Shown here: positions 62,782 through 64,000 of the stretch, one piece after another
Layout: each line of letters opens with the position of its first letter
How positions within the stretch are numbered: the first letter of the stretch is position 1
Assembly (NCBI GenBank): GCA_964016885.1
Contig: OZ024749.1
Location: 20,541,751 to 20,605,750 of the forward strand
Reading direction: 5' to 3'
DNA: 64,000 bases
Source: Eledone cirrhosa
Lineage: Eukaryota > Mollusca > Cephalopoda > Octopoda > Eledonidae
Program-made: the position numbers and the translations under genes
The notes under the pieces: generated by a model
Databases searched by the model: none
The model's input: the letters and a program-made list of their open reading frames with translations, nothing else
What the model was told of the DNA's origin: nothing

Positions 62782-64000
62782 GTGGACTATACCATACTGT
62801 GGTACCTACTTACAGCTAGGTGGACTGTGACTGTTGACAGTACAGTGGACTATACCATACTGTGGTACCTACTTACAGCTAGGTGGACTGTGACTGTTGA
62901 CAGTACAGTGGACTATACCATACTGTGGTACCTACTTACAGCTTGGTGGACTATACCACACTGTGGTACCTACTTACAGCTAGGTGGACTGTGACTGTTG
63001 AAAGTACAGTGGACTATACCACACTGTGGTACCTACTTACAGCTAGGTAGACTGTGACTGTTGACAGTACAGTGGACTATACCATACTGTGGTACCTACT
63101 TACAGCTAAGTGGACTGTGACTGTTGGCACAGTACAGTGGACTATACCATACTGTGGTACCTACTTACAGCTAGCTGGACTGTGACTGTTGACAGTACAG
63201 TGGACTATACCATACTGTGGTACCTACTTACAGCTAGGTGGACTGTGACTGTTGGCACAGTACAGTGGACTATACCATACTGTGGTACCTACTTACAGCT
63301 AGGTGAACTGTGACTGTTGGCACAGTACAGTGGACTATACCATACTGTGGTACCTACTTACAGCTAGGTGGACTGTGACTGTTGGCACAGTACAGTGGAA
63401 TATATCATATAGTGGTACCTACTTACAGCTAGGTGGACTGTGACTGTTGACACTACAGTGGACTATACCACACTGTGGTACCTACTTACAGCTAGATGGA
63501 CTGTGACTGTTGACAGTACAGTGGACTATACCATATTGTGGTACCTACTTACAGCTAGGTGGACTGTGACTGTTGACATAGTACAGTGGACTATACCATA
63601 CTGTGGTGCCTACTTACAGCTAGGTGGACTGTGACTGTTGACAGTACAGTGGACTATACCATACTGTGGTGCCTACTTACAGCTAGGTGGACTATGACTG
63701 TTGACATAGTACAGTGGACTATACCATACTGTGGTACCTACTTACAGCTAGGTGGACTGTGACTGTTGACAGTACAGTGGACAATACCAGACTGTGGTAC
63801 CTACTTACAGCTAGGTGGACTGTGACTGTTGGCACAGTACAGTGGACTATACCATACTGTGGTGCCTACTTACAGGTAGGTGGACTGTGACTGTTGACAG
63901 TACAGTGGACTATACCATACTGTGGTACCTACTTACAGCTAGGTGGACTGTGACTGTTGACATAGTACAGTGGACTATACCATACTGTGGTAACTACTTA
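62782..64000 (+). repeat. Large HOR copy 8 (partial, cut by the window end)
   Basis: Begins at the GTAGAGTGG plus S2 pair and follows HORs 6 and 7 (offset 5,604 from HOR 7) through the AATATATC marker at 63,397. It ends in a GTGGTAACTAC unit. Near 63,830-63,880 it keeps the GGCACAG unit seen in HORs 1-5 that HORs 6 and 7 lack, although that unit here carries the CAGGTAGG change. Confidence 0.85.

Larger units (their letters stand above)
1..64000 (+). repeat. Satellite DNA array, 63-65 bp monomer, spanning the whole window
   Basis: Every part of the window reads as the same short unit repeated head to tail, recognisable by CTACTTACAGCTAGG and by a GGTACC site in most units. Spacing is 63 bp in the basic form. 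It is 65 bp when TA or CA is inserted in GACA^GT, and 64 bp when GTGAC becomes GAGC or CCATACTG becomes CCAACTG. No inverted block, unique spacer or inserted element was seen. Monomers differ from consensus mostly by one to a few substitutions, and many substitutions recur at kilobase spacing, so amplification worked on multi-monomer blocks. The family is not one I recognise. A role in centromeric or other heterochromatin is possible by analogy with other satellites, but nothing in the sequence proves it. Confidence 0.98.

Noticed and set aside
3159..63634. More than a hundred plus-strand open frames of 60-142 codons
   Set aside because: They are the same 21-residue translation of the monomer repeated, most start at a GTG or chance ATG inside the repeat, and they end wherever a 65 or 64 bp unit shifts the frame. 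Length is set by the run of 63 bp units, not by coding constraint. None is annotated as a gene.
1..64000. CRISPR array
   Set aside because: There is regular repetition but no unique spacers; the whole unit repeats. No cas-like gene is present.
1..64000. Bacterial promoter pattern (TTGACA followed by TATACC) in every monomer
   Set aside because: TTGACA matches a -35 box, but the TATACC element is only 11 bp away (13 in 65 bp units) instead of about 17. No gene follows, and the context is a eukaryotic-type satellite.
1..64000. CENP-B box
   Set aside because: The motif requires CG dinucleotides, which the consensus lacks. I found no match in the variant units I read.
1..64000. Transposon or retroelement insertions, tRNA, rRNA or snRNA genes
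   Set aside because: No interruption of the satellite register by unrelated sequence was seen anywhere in the window.
1..64000. Gene coding for a tandem-repeat protein (mucin-like or silk-like)
   Set aside because: Frame is not kept across the array because 65 and 64 bp units are common, and all other frames carry a stop in every monomer. Third codon positions do not appear to vary more than the others.

Overview
The whole 64 kb window is one uninterrupted, head-to-tail satellite DNA array. The basic monomer is 63 bp; common length variants are 64 and 65 bp, and rare ones are 38 and 88 bp. By division there are roughly 1,000 monomers, all in the same orientation. I see no gene, RNA gene, transposon, CRISPR array or unique sequence, and the array runs off both ends of the window. 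The consensus is about 46% GC and contains no CpG. This points to a eukaryotic heterochromatic, centromeric or subtelomeric-type array. I do not recognise the satellite family and cannot name the organism. Below, monomer coordinates are counted from the G of GTGGACTATA, as in the unit at 7,705-7,767.

The array is hierarchical. Region A (1-4,769) is built of 1.1-1.3 kb higher-order repeats (HORs). Region B (4,770-9,160) has about 2.1-2.3 kb HORs. Region C (9,161-13,236) is irregular and looks like a diverged relative of what follows. From 13,237 to the end the array is a series of large HORs, phased here on a GTAGAGTGG unit that is followed by a 38 bp short unit. Their lengths are 5,230, 6,069, 5,110, 869 (truncated), 5,110, 17,477 (internally amplified), 4,076, 5,604 and >1,219 bp. 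Within them sit nested tandem duplications of 957, 932, 1,929, 8,925, 4,076 and 943 bp.

Two structural observations stand out. First, the heptamer GTGGACT occurs twice per monomer (positions 1-7 and 39-45). The 38 bp and 88 bp units are what recombination or slippage between these two copies would give as reciprocal products. The long form is confined to the left 7.3 kb and the short form to the part right of 12.6 kb. Second, shared variants and shared deletions, such as a 383 bp deletion common to the HORs right of 35.6 kb, allow a partial history of the array to be read.

The many short open frames (up to about 142 codons) are a by-product of 63 being divisible by 3, with one of six frames free of stops. 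They are not annotated as genes. Copy boundaries were set by eye from marker variants and are good to about one monomer unless stated.
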